From Cycas panzhihuaensis (lineage: Eukaryota > Cycadophyta), in NCBI GenBank assembly GCA_023213395.1, contig CM041465.1:131509741-131573740 (forward strand): a stretch of 64,000 nt of DNA. The letters run 5' to 3'. A program made the translations under genes and the position numbers. Position 1 is the stretch's first letter. Each line of letters begins with the position of its first letter. Below are positions 22,401 to 32,878 of this stretch, in pieces. The notes beneath the pieces were generated by a model. It saw only the letters and a list, made by a program, of their open reading frames with translations. It was not told the DNA's origin and did no database searches.

Positions 22401-23112
22401 AGACCTACACCCCTATGACACAAAATATCTAATGAAAAAAGAAGCTAAAATGAGCAAATAAGAGAAGAGGCAGTGGGGTTTTATTATAAAAAAATAGGTC
22501 AAGCTTGTAGGAGAGATCTCTTCGTCAGAGCATCAAAAATAAAAACCATCAAATCTAGTATGGAGATGACTCAGAGAGCTTTGAAATGACTAGTGATTTG
22601 TTAGGGTTTTATTCACCATGGAGATTGCACCATCCTATAAAAGTACAAGTTCCTTGCCAAACCTTGAAAAAATGGTGAATAGACAATAAAATCTTATAAA
22701 ATATCAAACAAAATCTTAGTATAACTTCTTAAAAAACCTGTTGGATTGAATATGCAGTAATTATTACATAGATCTAAAAAATATCGAGTAAATAGACCAA
22801 ATACATAAAAAATAACCCAATATTTAATAAAATATGCAAAACTTATTAATAGAAACTTTGTAAAATGATATGATCTTAAATATTTTACTGATTATGGCTA
22901 TGATCCTACACAAATCTATGAAGATATAGGTTATTTTACAAATATAAATAAGAAATAATCAAATTTTTAATAAAAAATAATATAAGAAACTACTAATAAG
23001 CTTTATAGAAAATGAATAGAACTAATATTTGGCTTACCATGAGTAGATCTCCTTTAGAAACTAATGGATCTTCTTACTCTAAAAAAAGGAACTTCAACAT
23101 GCTAAAATCTGA
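19481..23112 (-). other. 3.6-kb noncoding leader of element A
   Basis: No domain is readable on either strand. It contains blocks shared with the leaders of A2 and H, for example an AATGGATCTAAC-type block near 20452 (43780 in A2, 46415 in H) and a GGTCACATGGG-type block near 21127 (43905 in A2, 46545 in H). A pure run of 19 G lies at 21530-21548. Confidence 0.55.
21530..21548 (+). repeat. homopolymer G19
   Basis: Nineteen consecutive G on the plus strand (C on the transcribed strand of element A). Similar G runs occur at 47119-47136 and, interrupted, at 62182-62201 in the LTRs of gypsy E. Confidence 0.9.
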
Positions 23113-23124
23113 GCTCTGATACCA
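23113..23124 (-). promoter_or_regulatory. primer-binding site of element A
   Basis: GCTCTGATACCA is the exact reverse complement of TGGTATCAGAGC. It is two bases from the LTR. Confidence 0.93.
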
Positions 23125-23126
23125 AA

Positions 23127-23422
23127 TAAAGGTTTGTAAAATAAAGACAGAGTGGAGTAGATATCAAAATAATCAAGCCATTATATTGCGTAAGCATAAA
23201 CAAAGTGTTACAGTCAATCCATTGTTGAGAGCATATACAACTTTTCAAAAGAAGGTGATGTCAAAAAACACTAGGGTTTGTCACCACAGTAAAGATATAG
23301 TTTGAGGGAGGAGGGAAACCTCCTAAACCTCCAAAATTTAAAATATAATAAAATAATGCTTAACTAAAATAACTTTAACCTTACTTTACTTACCTTCACA
23401 TGTGTGCACTTACATATGTAAA
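23127..23422 (-). repeat. 5' LTR of element A (right copy, cut by B)
   Basis: Aligns with 18439-18733, then stops at GTAAA where copia B begins. About 33 bp of its right end are missing or moved beyond 38441. Confidence 0.85.
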
Positions 23423-23730
23423 TGTTGGGATAATTTCCATTCCTAAAGTATGTGCACACCCTCCTTGGGCCCCCAAAATCCACCTAGAGCCACCCGGAGT
23501 CACCATGCAATCATCTATACGCTGACTAAGGTAAGTATTCATATTATTTTATTTAATTTTTAATTATTTGATTGATTTGTTAGGTAGAGGAAGTCCACCA
23601 CCTCCCCAAATTATAAATATGAAGGGAATATCTCCTTGGTGTTTTTTAACACTGCCACTTATTCAAAAAGCATGTTATAATCTCAACAATGGATTCATAA
23701 TGTAATCTTTAGCCTGTTCTGCTCCTGACA
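23423..23730 (+). repeat. 5' LTR of copia B
   Basis: TGTTGGGATAAT to GCTCCTGACA (TG...CA), 308 bp. It interrupts the right LTR of element A and pairs with 38125-38441. A TATAAATATGAAG block near 23611 is a plausible promoter TATA box. Confidence 0.9.
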
Positions 23731-23738
23731 CCTATATT

Positions 23739-23750
23739 TGGTATTAGAGT
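23739..23750 (+). promoter_or_regulatory. primer-binding site of copia B
   Basis: TGGTATTAGAGT, two changes from TGGTATCAGAGC, eight bases after the LTR end. Confidence 0.82.
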
Positions 23751-25863
23751 GATAATTCTATCTCATGGAAAATAAAAATATTAGTATTTCGTCACTTTAT
23801 AAAGCTTTATTAATAGTTTTTACATGGTTTTATTAAATATTTTACTATTTATTAGTTCATATGCTCCATTTAATCACTATTCCTTCAAATTTTTATAGCA
23901 ATAATAGGCATATTGATCTTAATAGTCATTTGAAGTAATTATATTAAAGTTTTGTTTGATGTTTTATAAGTTTTTAATTATATTTCACTATTTTTTAAAG
24001 GTTTTTCCATATACTTGAACTTCTACAAGCTGGTGTAGTCTCCACAATGCTCATAACTACTTTGAATGATCACTCATTGGACTCCTCTCTGAGTCCTCTC
24101 TATACCAGAGAAGATGAATTAAAAAACCTTTACTTCTATAGTAAGTTACAACTCCTAGAAGTAAAGTCTATCCTACTGTCTACTAAAACCCTAGTGCACC
24201 AAAGTGAAAATCACTCGTTTTGACCTCATTTTTTACTAGATCTTCTTGCAACTAGGTAGTAAGGTTGTTTTGAGCTAGTTCACACCCCTATATTAACCGT
24301 ACGACCTCCACAACTCTGTGTAACCTCCATGGCCTACATAAGCCAAAAATCATTTTTTAAATTATATTTTTTAGTACTTTCTCTATTTATCCTTTGTGGA
24401 GCTATTGTAGTGATCAATTTGTGTTCAGATCATGTTTTTGGATTAGATTTTCCTCCTCTTCATCACCATTTACTCATCGTGCATTTGTCGTCTGCCGTGA
24501 GACTACCTTTAATGTTTTTAAAATTTTTTATATATAAAAATCTTTTTTTTTTTAAGAGGTTTTTTGAACGATCTCCTCTATTAATCACTGGCACCCCCCT
24601 TTGGATAAATTTTGATCAATTTTGGCATTCCATTCAGTAATGTTTTCATGCACAAAGTTGCCTGTTCTTTGCCAATTAAAGACCAAGCTTTTTTAATTAA
24701 AATATTTTATTTTTTATAAGGTTTGAATTCAATTAAGTTAAATTACATTTTGATTTGGAATCCTAATGTTGTTTTGGGCTTATCCCCCTTTGATTCATTG
24801 GCCCTCGATCATGCTTTATCTATATGACCATAGTCTTGGTGGACTTCAAAAGATTATAAGTCATTTTCAATTCTTTTTGATTTTTCAAAAATTATCCTTT
24901 ATATTTCATAAATTTTGGAATCTAAGTCCCCCTTGGAAATTTAGTCATCGGTTCTATGGAATTTCACATGACCATAGGGTCTATCATCAAAGGGGTTAAA
25001 TGCCAATTTTATTTTTTGATTTTTGATTTTTTTGGCGTAAGGAGTGCTGCTTGCCTTTTTTATAATATCTTTGTACTAAGAGGTTAGTTTATCAAATTGT
25101 TCAATTTATTAGACCAAAGCTCTATAACCTAGAGTCATTTTTTATCTAATTTGAGTTATTTTTTGTAGAGTGTGATCAAATCAAAGTTGACCTACATTTA
25201 TACCTCTTAATTCATTAGCCATAAAAGGGTCTTTGTATGGTTTCTTTAATAACTTGTGTTCTACAACTCTGATTTTTAAACTGTCCAGTATTTTCAATGC
25301 TCTACATATCATAATGGTTTCATTGCATTATGATACCATTTTATAGGTCATTAAAACCCCTAAAGTTAAGGCTATGTTTTAGTCCTAGTTAGATATTTTG
25401 AGCTAAAATTTTCCTCCTTACTAAATGGTTGTTAACATTATTTTCTTGTCTTTACAAGACTTACAAGCTATTTTGTAGCTCATTAGCATAATTTTTTGGC
25501 TTTTAGAGGATTAAGAGTGTTACTAAGATCAAAGGCTATAAACAGGCACTTCTTATCATATTATTTTCTTCCTTTAACATCTAGAATTGACTCTAAGAAG
25601 TTTCTTTGAGCACTGTTGCTTACTTAAGGTCTTTTGCCTTCTTGAATACCTTAAACTGCACCTAGTTTATATGAAAATCTACAAAAGAGATCTCCTTTAT
25701 TTTGTTCACATTGCATCTAGAAACATTTGTTAGTAAATTTATGCATCTTGAGCTTATTGATTCATAAGTTAAAGGAAGTTTTGTTTGCCTTAAGGCCCTC
25801 ATATTTCTTGAAGATTTATAAGTGTATTACATTACATAATTACTAGTTATTATTTTAGTACTC
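23751..25863 (+). other. copia B leader, first part
   Basis: 2.1 kb of noncoding leader between the PBS and gypsy F. Open stretches at 24329-24640 and 24766-24999 encode hydrophobic, Phe/Leu-rich peptides without any family signature and look like chance frames in T-rich sequence. Confidence 0.6.
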
Positions 25864-26070
25864 TATCATAAATCTTTGTTACTTGTTGAAAAGATACATT
25901 TTAAGGGTTACGTCCCTTGATAAAACAACGGATACCATATACCTATTTATATGGCCGTTGTTCTATTGTATAAAATATATTTATAATCTACATCAATAAT
26001 ATTTGTAAAATTTCAAACTCTCAGCATCTATTTACTCAGCTTTCTTAATTCCTAAATTAGGTCTAATACA
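25864..26070 (+). repeat. 5' LTR of gypsy F
   Basis: Starts TATCATAAATC (TG decayed to TA) and ends CTAATACA, 207 bp. It contains the near-palindromic block ACAACGG-ATACCATATACC and GGCCGTTGTT, whose outer parts (AACAACGG / CCGTTGTT) are inverted repeats. Confidence 0.93.
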
Positions 26071-26072
26071 AG

Positions 26073-26084
26073 TGGTATCCGAGC
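26073..26084 (+). promoter_or_regulatory. primer-binding site of gypsy F
   Basis: TGGTATCCGAGC, one change from the initiator-Met PBS, two bases after the LTR. Confidence 0.9.
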
Positions 26085-27924
26085 ATCCTTTCTAGCCTAT
26101 GAAGAAAAAAATAATTATTCGAGATTCTTGCCAGTGCAACAATGACAAGCAGCCATTAAACAAGCATTGCTAGAGATCTAGAGGAATTGAATCAGTCAGA
26201 CAGGAAAGGAGGACCATATCATGTTCTCTATATACGACAATCTCGTCATAAATGGTAAGGGATTCTCACCAAAACCCTATTGAGTAATTCAAGTGAAATT
26301 TAAGAAATTTAATCAAGTGAATTGACTATTGCCCTTTGTCAGAGTGGGACATTTTGTGGGCATCTTCAAATTGTGACTAACATTCCTTCTCTGGTATCTA
26401 AGTGCCTCTGAATCTCAATATCTCTACACCCAACAACCACTCTGATTTGCTTAATTATAAACATCATCTTCCGTTCCTTGTCACATCCTCTTTTATCTCA
26501 TCATTAGGATAGTAGCTTGTTGGCTGATTAATATACTTGACCTTCATTGAAATACACCATCATTTGGGTGTTTATACACCTGCAGATTCATTTCCACATC
26601 ACCGCCATATCGCTTTAGCATACACACCATCAATTCTGTAATAATTGAAAATACATTAACCATCGTATTAATCCTACTTGTGGTTTGGTCATTCCACTAT
26701 ACATCTTCATCTGATCCTCGACTGCTCTATTACTCAATCATCGACTGTGACTTGTTATTCAATCATCGACCACGACTCTATTATTCAATATGAAATCAGA
26801 TTAAAAACTAGCCTTACACATTACACAGCCAATACACCGTCACATTAAACATTACAAAGATGTCATAACAACCATCTTCATCCTCACGTATTATTATTAT
26901 ATTAATGCATTTATCATCCTTATACATTATTATTATATTAACACATTTATCATCTGCATTATCCAGTCTTTATTGCATTCCAGCTTTTACATAAATTGCA
27001 TTTGATCTGTGTTATATCGTTGGTGCCCTTCTTTATCCAAGCTGTTTGTCTTCAAAATCATCTAATTCACTTCGGCCCATCCACATGACTACCACCTCTA
27101 CGTCTTTTCTTCTTGTATTTTCATTTTGCATCTTTTCTTGCATCTTCGTTTTGTGTCTTTCCTTCGTTTTACGTCTTTCCTTCCTTCCTACGTCTTCGTT
27201 TACATCTTTCTTTCTTTACATTACATCTTTACGTCTTGCATTTCTAATATTGGAATCTCAGTCTGTCTACATTACTCTTAATAGATATTATTAATATCCA
27301 TTAAACATTAATATACATAAGTCATTTACATAGCCACTAAGTTATTTAACATTTCTTTATTGCATTCGTTAATATATATTTTATAAATTAATTTATAATA
27401 TTCACTTCAATACATTATTAGTGGAGAGTATATATTAATCTATAATATATAATTGAAAGAGATATATATATTAAGTTCTCATGAACATTACATCTCATTA
27501 AACCTTATATTATTTATTCAAAGTATCATCTTAACTAACCTTTATTTGTAATAATGTTTTATTACACCCTATTGATTAGATATAACTTTATATTCACTTT
27601 ATTAATCATATATCTTAGACACTTAATTGTACTTACCATATCAATAATATTTAAGATCTTCATTTATATTTATAATCCTTAATTGTCGTAATACTGGTTA
27701 GATAGTATTTTTAACTTATGTGAGACATTTAGGCTTTGACCTCTTCTAAGTCACCTACCCATTCAATCTATTAATAAATTGTAATAGTGGATAATTGACC
27801 AAATTCTCCTTTATCTACCTAATTATCGATCTTCTCAAATAGCCTCAGTAATCTATTAATTTATTTAATTAATTGCTTATTTCCAGCCAAAATTCTTGTA
27901 AAATTTGATAAGTATTGGAAGTGT
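26085..27924 (+). other. gypsy F 5' leader with small tandem repeats
   Basis: 1.8 kb without a convincing gene. It holds three imperfect copies of a unit of about 24 bp (TCGACTG...TATTACTCAATCA type) at 26718-26789, two copies of a unit of about 36 bp (ATTATTATTATATTAA...CATTTATCATC) at about 26888-26955, and a pyrimidine-rich tract with repeated CGTCTTTCCTTC words at 27090-27240. The open frame at 27046-27294 is a by-product of that tract. Confidence 0.6.
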
Positions 27925-29302
27925 GTGACGGTCCCTTTACAAAGCTTCATTCAGCTTATGAAATTTATACACCAAGTGCAAAAGAGATTAGTAAGAGGAG
28001 CAGAGACTTGCATTGGCACTCTAAACACGACCATCAAACAATGGAATCATATTTATATAATTATTAAAATAATGAATACTGAAGACATGGCAGACAATAC
28101 CGTGCAAAAAGAGATCATCAAACCAATCACTTAGGCAGTTCATAGTGTCATTCAAATGTCAAACACCCTTTTAAACCATACCTTACACCAAATTTTGGAT
28201 AAACTAACAATTATGGCGACAAGTAGAAAAGAGGATATGATTGTACCAGATTCAGAAGATGAAGCAAATAGTCGTCAATCACATTTTAGACATCAAACTC
28301 CAAGAAATCTGTTAGGTCCTTAAAGATCTCTCATTAATTTTGAAAACGAGGCTATTAGGAAATATCTTAATGAATACCAGAATTTAACTCCTGAAGAACA
28401 AAAGATAGTGGGTTTTCAGGCATACTTTAATTGCCTACAGAGTATTCAAACACAGAAAAAGAAAAAGTTAGAAAAAGTTACTATACAACGTTTTAGTATA
28501 GAACAAAAGTTACATGACCCAAGAGTATGGATTCAGTAAATGGAAAACTACTTTCGTTTAATGGAGATTGAGCAAGCAGAGCAAGTCCCATTAGCCACCC
28601 TCCACATAGATGGGATAGCATGTGAATGGTGGCAGTGTCTAGAATGAACCTCTTTTTGGACTCAACTTCTAACCTGGAAAGAATTTGTATGCTTATTCAT
28701 TGAACGGTTTGAGACTATATCTAGTCGTGATTATTATTATGAATTACAAAGATTAAAACAAATTGGTTCTGTGGAAGAGTATAGTGCAATATTCATGAGG
28801 CTAAGCTATGTGTTAGAAGATATTCTGACTAATCGACTTATCCAGTTGTATATAGATGGTCTAATAACAGATCTAGGCCGATGTTAAAATTCAAGAGCCT
28901 CAAGATTTGAATAAGGCTATACAACTAGCCAAAATACAAGAAGGAAAGATTAATGAATTAAAGAAGGCAAGTGCAAGACCTTATATTCCTCTGTATGCTT
29001 GTTCTAATCCTCTTTCAACTATACAACTTGGTTTTGTACCCAACCAAGTTACTCGACTAGCTAAACCATTACTTTAAAGAATAAGAGCTGAGCAAGAAGA
29101 ACTATGAAAAAAGAATCTTTGTTTCAGGTATGCTAAAAAATGGACACCTAATCATAAATGTCAGAAAAATCAATTATATACTATCGAATTATCTCTGGTA
29201 GTAGAAGATGAGGAAATTGAAGAAGAAGATGGTACTGAATATGACCAAGAAAATATTGAAAATCATGAGTATCAATATAACCATGAGGAGGACATCTTAA
29301 AA
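27925..29302 (+). pseudogene. gypsy F gag
   Basis: Particle-forming Gag. Readable in one main phase from about 27925. The Retrotrans_gag core lies at 28540-28850 with W-M-E-N-Y-F-R-L-M-E, then A-C-E-W-W, then F-C/V-x-L-F-I-E-R-F and Y-Y-Y-E-L-Q-R-L-K-Q, then V-E-E-Y-x-A-x-F. A single zinc knuckle follows near 29105-29160: N-L-C-F-R-Y-A-K-K-W-T-P-N-H-K-C, in which the second Cys is changed to Tyr. An acidic stretch precedes the protease. Stops are at about 28132, 28321, 28540, 28648 and 28885, and there is a frame change near 28890. Confidence 0.85.
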
Positions 29303-29803
29303 ATGTCATTCTCAGCTATGAGTGGTTTGACAAGATCTGACACGCTTAAAATGCGAGGATTTATTAAAAATGAAGTTATTACAATTTTGATTGATCCAAG
29401 AAGTACTCATAATTTTATTAATAGAATATCAGCTCAACATTTAAAATTATTTCCATCTAGAATGACACCTTTTCAAGTAAGTGTTAGAGGGCGACAGGTT
29501 ATATCTGGGCAAGGAATGTTGGAGAACCTTAAAATCTCCATTGGGGATGTTACTCTTAAAGAAATTTTTTATGTATTAGATGTTGGTGGAGTAGATGTTA
29601 TTCTAGGAAGTCAATGGTTACAAACCTTGGGAACTTTTGAGATGAATCTTGAAGAATTATTTATGAGATATAAGAAAGATGGAAGAATTATCACCCTTCA
29701 AGGAGAAAGACCTAGAAATAGCCAACTGACATCATGTAAAAAAATAGAAATATTAATCAGGAAGGGTCATCGTGGTATGATGGCTCAACTTTTTTTGATC
29801 TAG
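29303..29803 (+). pseudogene. gypsy F aspartic protease
   Basis: 166 open codons, the longest clean stretch in F. It contains the retropepsin-like block I-L-I-D-P-R-S-T-H-N-F-I. The family norm is D-S-G-S-T-H-N-F-I, so the catalytic triplet D-S/T-G has become D-P-R near 29393 and the enzyme would be dead. The flap and second half are well kept: G-Q-G-M-L-E-N, then VDVILGSQWLQTLG, the typical gypsy signature. It would cleave the Gag-Pol polyprotein. It ends at a TAG (29801-29803) and continues in phase into RT. Confidence 0.9.
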
Positions 29804-30660
29804 GCAGAAATTAAACCAACTACACAAGAAAATGAACTATAAAAGATCATCCAACAACATAAAGAAGTTTTTCAAAATATTCCAACAGAATTACCACCGG
29901 ACAGAGGATGTGAACATCAAATCAAATTAGAAGTAAGAACTAATCTGATTGTTATCCTTCCCTATAAACAACCATATCATTATCAGAATGAGATTGAAAA
30001 GATCATACAAGAATTATTAGATATAGGAGCAATAACTCCTAGTAAAAGTCCTTTTGCAGCACCAGTAATCTTAGTAAGAAAAAAAATGGATCTTACCGTA
30101 TGTGCATAGATTATCGAGCATTAAATAAAGTTACAATAAAAAATAAATTTCAGATACCAAGAATCGATGAATTACATGGAGCAGAATATTTTTCTAAAAT
30201 CGATTTAAAATTAGGTTATCATTAAATTTGCATTAAACTAGAAGATACATACAAAACAACTTTCAGTACATACCATGGTCATTATGAGTTCAAGGTAATG
30301 CCCTTTGGCTTAACCAATGCACCAGCCACATTCCAAGGTATAATGAATCAAGTTCTAAAACATTTCTTATGGAAGTTTATGTTAGTCTTCTTTCATGACA
30401 TATTAATATTTAGTAAACAATAGGGAGAACACCTAAATCATCTTGACCAAGTACTGAACACCTTAAAGAAACATAAATTCTATGCTAATAAATCAAAATA
30501 TTACTTTGGAATGAAAGAAATAGAATATCTGGGTCATCTTATATCAAAAGAAGGAATTAGAACTGACCCAGGAAAAGTTAAAGCAATTCTAGAATGGCCG
30601 ATACCTAAAAATATCACAAAACTCCAAGGATTTCTAGGTTTAACATGATATTACTGATGT
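29804..30660 (+). pseudogene. gypsy F reverse transcriptase
   Basis: Begins with the pre-RT block P-P-D-R-G-C-E-H-Q-I-K-L, then Y-K-Q-P-Y-H-Y and [18 protein letters not shown] frameshift at the A8 run 30079-30086 moves to another phase, continuing [34 protein letters not shown], and the catalytic box F-F-H-D-I-L-I-F at about 30388-30405. There the first of the two catalytic aspartates is His (30394-30396). Then LGHLISKEGIRTDPGKV. Stops at several sites. Order and motifs are typical chromovirus RT. Confidence 0.93.
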
Positions 30661-31180
30661 TTCATGAAAAATTATGCATAAAGAATAGCTGTTTTAACTT
30701 GTTTATTAAAAAAGGATTCTTTTAAATGGAATGAAGAAGCAACAAAATGTTTCAAACAAGTTAAGCAAATAATGATCCAGTTACTGATACTTACGTCACT
30801 TGACTTTTCTAAAATCTTTATAATAGAATGTGATGCATCAGGCATGGGAATCGGTGCAGTACTGATGCAAGAAGACAAACCCATTACATTTGAAAGTAGG
30901 AAGCTAAACAACTAGGAAATCCTCAAGTCAACTTATGATAAGGAAATGCTGGCCATTATACACGCTCTAGTTAAATGGTGTCAGTATCTACTCAGTAGCA
31001 AATTTATAGTTAAGATAGATCATAACGGTTTATAATATTTACTAAAACAAAAAGAGTTATCCCTTGAATAACAAAAATGGATAAGTAAAATTTAGGCATT
31101 TGATTTCAACATAATATATAACAAGGGAAAAAATAATGTGGTAGTTAATGCCTTGTCACGAAAAGATGAAGAGAATACAG
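30661..31180 (+). pseudogene. gypsy F RNase H
   Basis: Directly after RT. ECDASGMGIGAVLMQ has the first catalytic Asp, then P-I-T-F-E-S-R-K-L, YDKEMLAIIHALVKW (catalytic Glu), I-K/V-K-I-D-H-N-G-L (third Asp), and NKGKNNVVVNALSRK, where the usual final A-D-A-L-S-R has become V-N-A-L-S-R. It would degrade the RNA of the RNA:DNA hybrid. Four or five stops. Confidence 0.9.
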
Positions 31181-32170
31181 AACCTCAATTAAAGGCTATC
31201 TCAATGATGGAACCAGTATGGATCATGGATTTACAATCAAAGTATGTGAAAGATCCTAATATTCAACAACTCATTCAAAGAATTCAACAAGGAAAAGAAG
31301 ACAAATTTGAATGGAGAAATGATATTATATGGTATAAAGGATGAATATTTTTAGGTTCAAACTCAGCTTTCTATAACAAGATATTAAACGAAGCACATGT
31401 AGTACCTGCCGCAGGACATAAAGGATTTTATAAAACATATCTACGAATCAAACAGTCATTTTTCTAGAAAGGAATGAAAAAAGATATAATGAAATTTATA
31501 GCTGAATGTGCAGTATGCCAAGTCAATAAATATGAATGTATTGCTACTCCTAGTCTGCTTCAGCCTCTTCCTATTCCGCAATAAAAATGGGAAAGTATTA
31601 GCATGGATTTTATCATAGGTTTACTAAAATCAGAAGGGAAAGATGCTATATATGTGGTTGTGGATCGTTTAACAAAGTTTGCTTATTTTATACCCATACA
31701 GTCTAACTACAAAGCTCAGCAGTTAGCTAAAGTATTTATCAAAGAAATTCACAAGTTACATGGATTTTTGAAGACTATTATTAGCAACAAAGATCCTAAA
31801 ATTTTAAGTCATTTCTGGCAAGAAATGTTTCGGCAAGTAAGTACAAAATTAAATATAAGTACTAGTTATCATTCATAAATAGATGGACAAACTGAAGCAG
31901 TTAACAAATGTTTAGAGAATTATTTATGAAATTATGTAACAAATAAATAACATTTGTGGGTCAAGTGGTTACACTTAGCTGAAGCATGGTATAATTCTTC
32001 TTACCATTCGTCCATTAAAATGACCCCTTATCAACCATTATATGGATACCAACCAACCCAATTAAAAGATTGGTTACAAACAGATAATAAAGTTCCAGCA
32101 GTTAGTGACTATATCCAAGAATCACATAACATAATTCAAATACTAAAGTGACATTTAGAAGAAGCAAGGA
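31181..32170 (+). pseudogene. gypsy F integrase (zinc and catalytic domains)
   Basis: The H2C2 zinc domain at 31385-31525 is complete: E-A-H, A-G-H-K-G, then E-C-A-V-C-Q. In the catalytic core, SMDFIIGLLKSEGKDAIYVV (31600-31660) carries the first Asp. I-I-S-N-K-D-P-K has Asn where S-D-R-D is usual, so the second Asp is lost. The last acidic residue is in D-G-Q-T-E-A-V-N-K (about 31880). The tail ends W-V-K-W-L-H-L-A-E-A-W-Y-N and TPYQPLYGYQP. Stops at 31342, 31465, 31582, 31876 and beyond. Confidence 0.93.
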
Positions 32171-32640
32171 ATCGTATGAAACAACAAGCTGATAAAAATC
32201 GAACTGAAAGAATTTTTGAAGTCAGTGACTGGGTCTATGTGAGGCTATAACCATACAAGCAAGCATCATTAAAAAGTTCTCAAAAATAGAAATTAAGTCC
32301 TCGATTTTATGGTCCTTTTCGGGTTCAATAAAAAATCGGAGTAGTAGCTTATGCTTTAGAGCTCCCAACCTCAAAATTACATAATGTATTTTATGTATCA
32401 TGTCTTAAAAAGAAAATTGGAGATCATGTGTAGGTACAAATAGACTTACCTCTCCTAGATGAAGAAGGCAAATTAATCTTATTACCAGAAGCTATCCTTG
32501 AAGTTCGAGAATGCTGGTTACGGTCAAAATCTATTCGAGAATATTTGATCAAATGGAAACAATTGCCTATAAAAGATACTTCTTGGGAATCCTCTGATTT
32601 TATCAAGCTTCATCCTGACTTAAGACACGAGAGTTTCGTG
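32171..32640 (+). pseudogene. gypsy F integrase C-terminus with chromodomain
   Basis: After the GPY/F-type block (P-R-F-Y-G-P-F near 32296-32316) and L-H-N-V-F-Y-V-S-x-L-K-K comes a chromodomain at about 32490-32610: I-L-E-V-R-E, E-Y-L-I-K-W-K-Q-L-P, D-T-S-W-E-S. In this family the chromodomain is thought to steer insertion to particular chromatin. The aromatic residues of the methyl-lysine cage are only partly recognisable. Confidence 0.88.
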
Positions 32641-32652
32641 GGCGAAACATCT

Positions 32653-32666
32653 TGAGAGGGAGGAAT
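32653..32666 (+). other. polypurine tract of gypsy F
   Basis: GAGAGGGAGGAAT directly before the 3' LTR. Confidence 0.9.
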
Positions 32667-32873
32667 TGTTATAAATCTTTGTTACTTATTGAAAAGATAC
32701 ATTCTAAGGTTTACATCCCTTGATAAAACAACGGATACCATATACCTATTTATATGGCCGTTGTTCTATTGTATAAAACATATCTATAATCTACATCAAT
32801 AATATTTGTAAAATTTTAAACTCTCAGCATCTATTTACTCAGCTTTCTTAATTCCTAAATTGGGTCCGATACA
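32667..32873 (+). repeat. 3' LTR of gypsy F
   Basis: TGTTATAAATC to CCGATACA, 207 bp, same length as the 5' LTR. Followed by target duplication TACTC (32874-32878). Confidence 0.95.
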
Positions 32874-32878
32874 TACTC

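Larger units (their letters stand above)
18436..23422 (-). mobile_element. A, gag-only (non-autonomous) copia-like element
   Basis: LTRs at 18439-18769 and 23127-23422 flank a 4.3-kb interior with a perfect PBS at 23113-23124 and a purine tract at 18770-18782. The only coding signal is one Gag-like frame at 18936-19480, next to the 3' LTR; the remaining 3.6 kb is a noncoding leader. No protease, integrase or RT is present. The element lies in RT of copia H. Copia B inserted into its right LTR at 23422. The seven bases at 38442-38448 may be the last remnant of that LTR. It is structurally the same as A2 (41644-45629). Confidence 0.82.
25864..32873 (+). mobile_element. gypsy element F, chromodomain type (chromovirus)
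   Basis: 7.0-kb Ty3/gypsy element with 207-bp LTRs (25864-26070, 32667-32873), a PBS at 26073, a PPT at 32653-32666 and a perfect 5-bp target duplication TACTC (25859-25863, 32874-32878). The order gag, protease, RT, RNase H, integrase, chromodomain is that of chromoviruses. By hand count the LTRs differ at 12 of 207 positions, 11 of them transitions. It is nested in the leader of copia B and is probably the most recent insertion of that stack. Roughly 20 stops plus a frameshift at the A8 run 30079-30086 inactivate it. Confidence 0.95.

Noticed and set aside
23113-23124. tRNA-like 12-mers (also at 2350, 5814, 12373, 23739, 26073, 45251)
   Set aside because: They are primer-binding sites next to LTRs. 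No cloverleaf or B box surrounds them, so they are not tRNA genes.
24329-24999. Two hydrophobic open frames that could suggest membrane proteins
   Set aside because: T-rich leader sequence of copia B gives Phe/Leu-rich chance frames. There is no conserved motif and no similar frame in the related leader of copia H.
27046-27294. 82-codon frame with a signal-peptide-like start
   Set aside because: It coincides with a pyrimidine-rich repeat tract in the leader of gypsy F; Phe/Leu/Ser content follows from the repeat.
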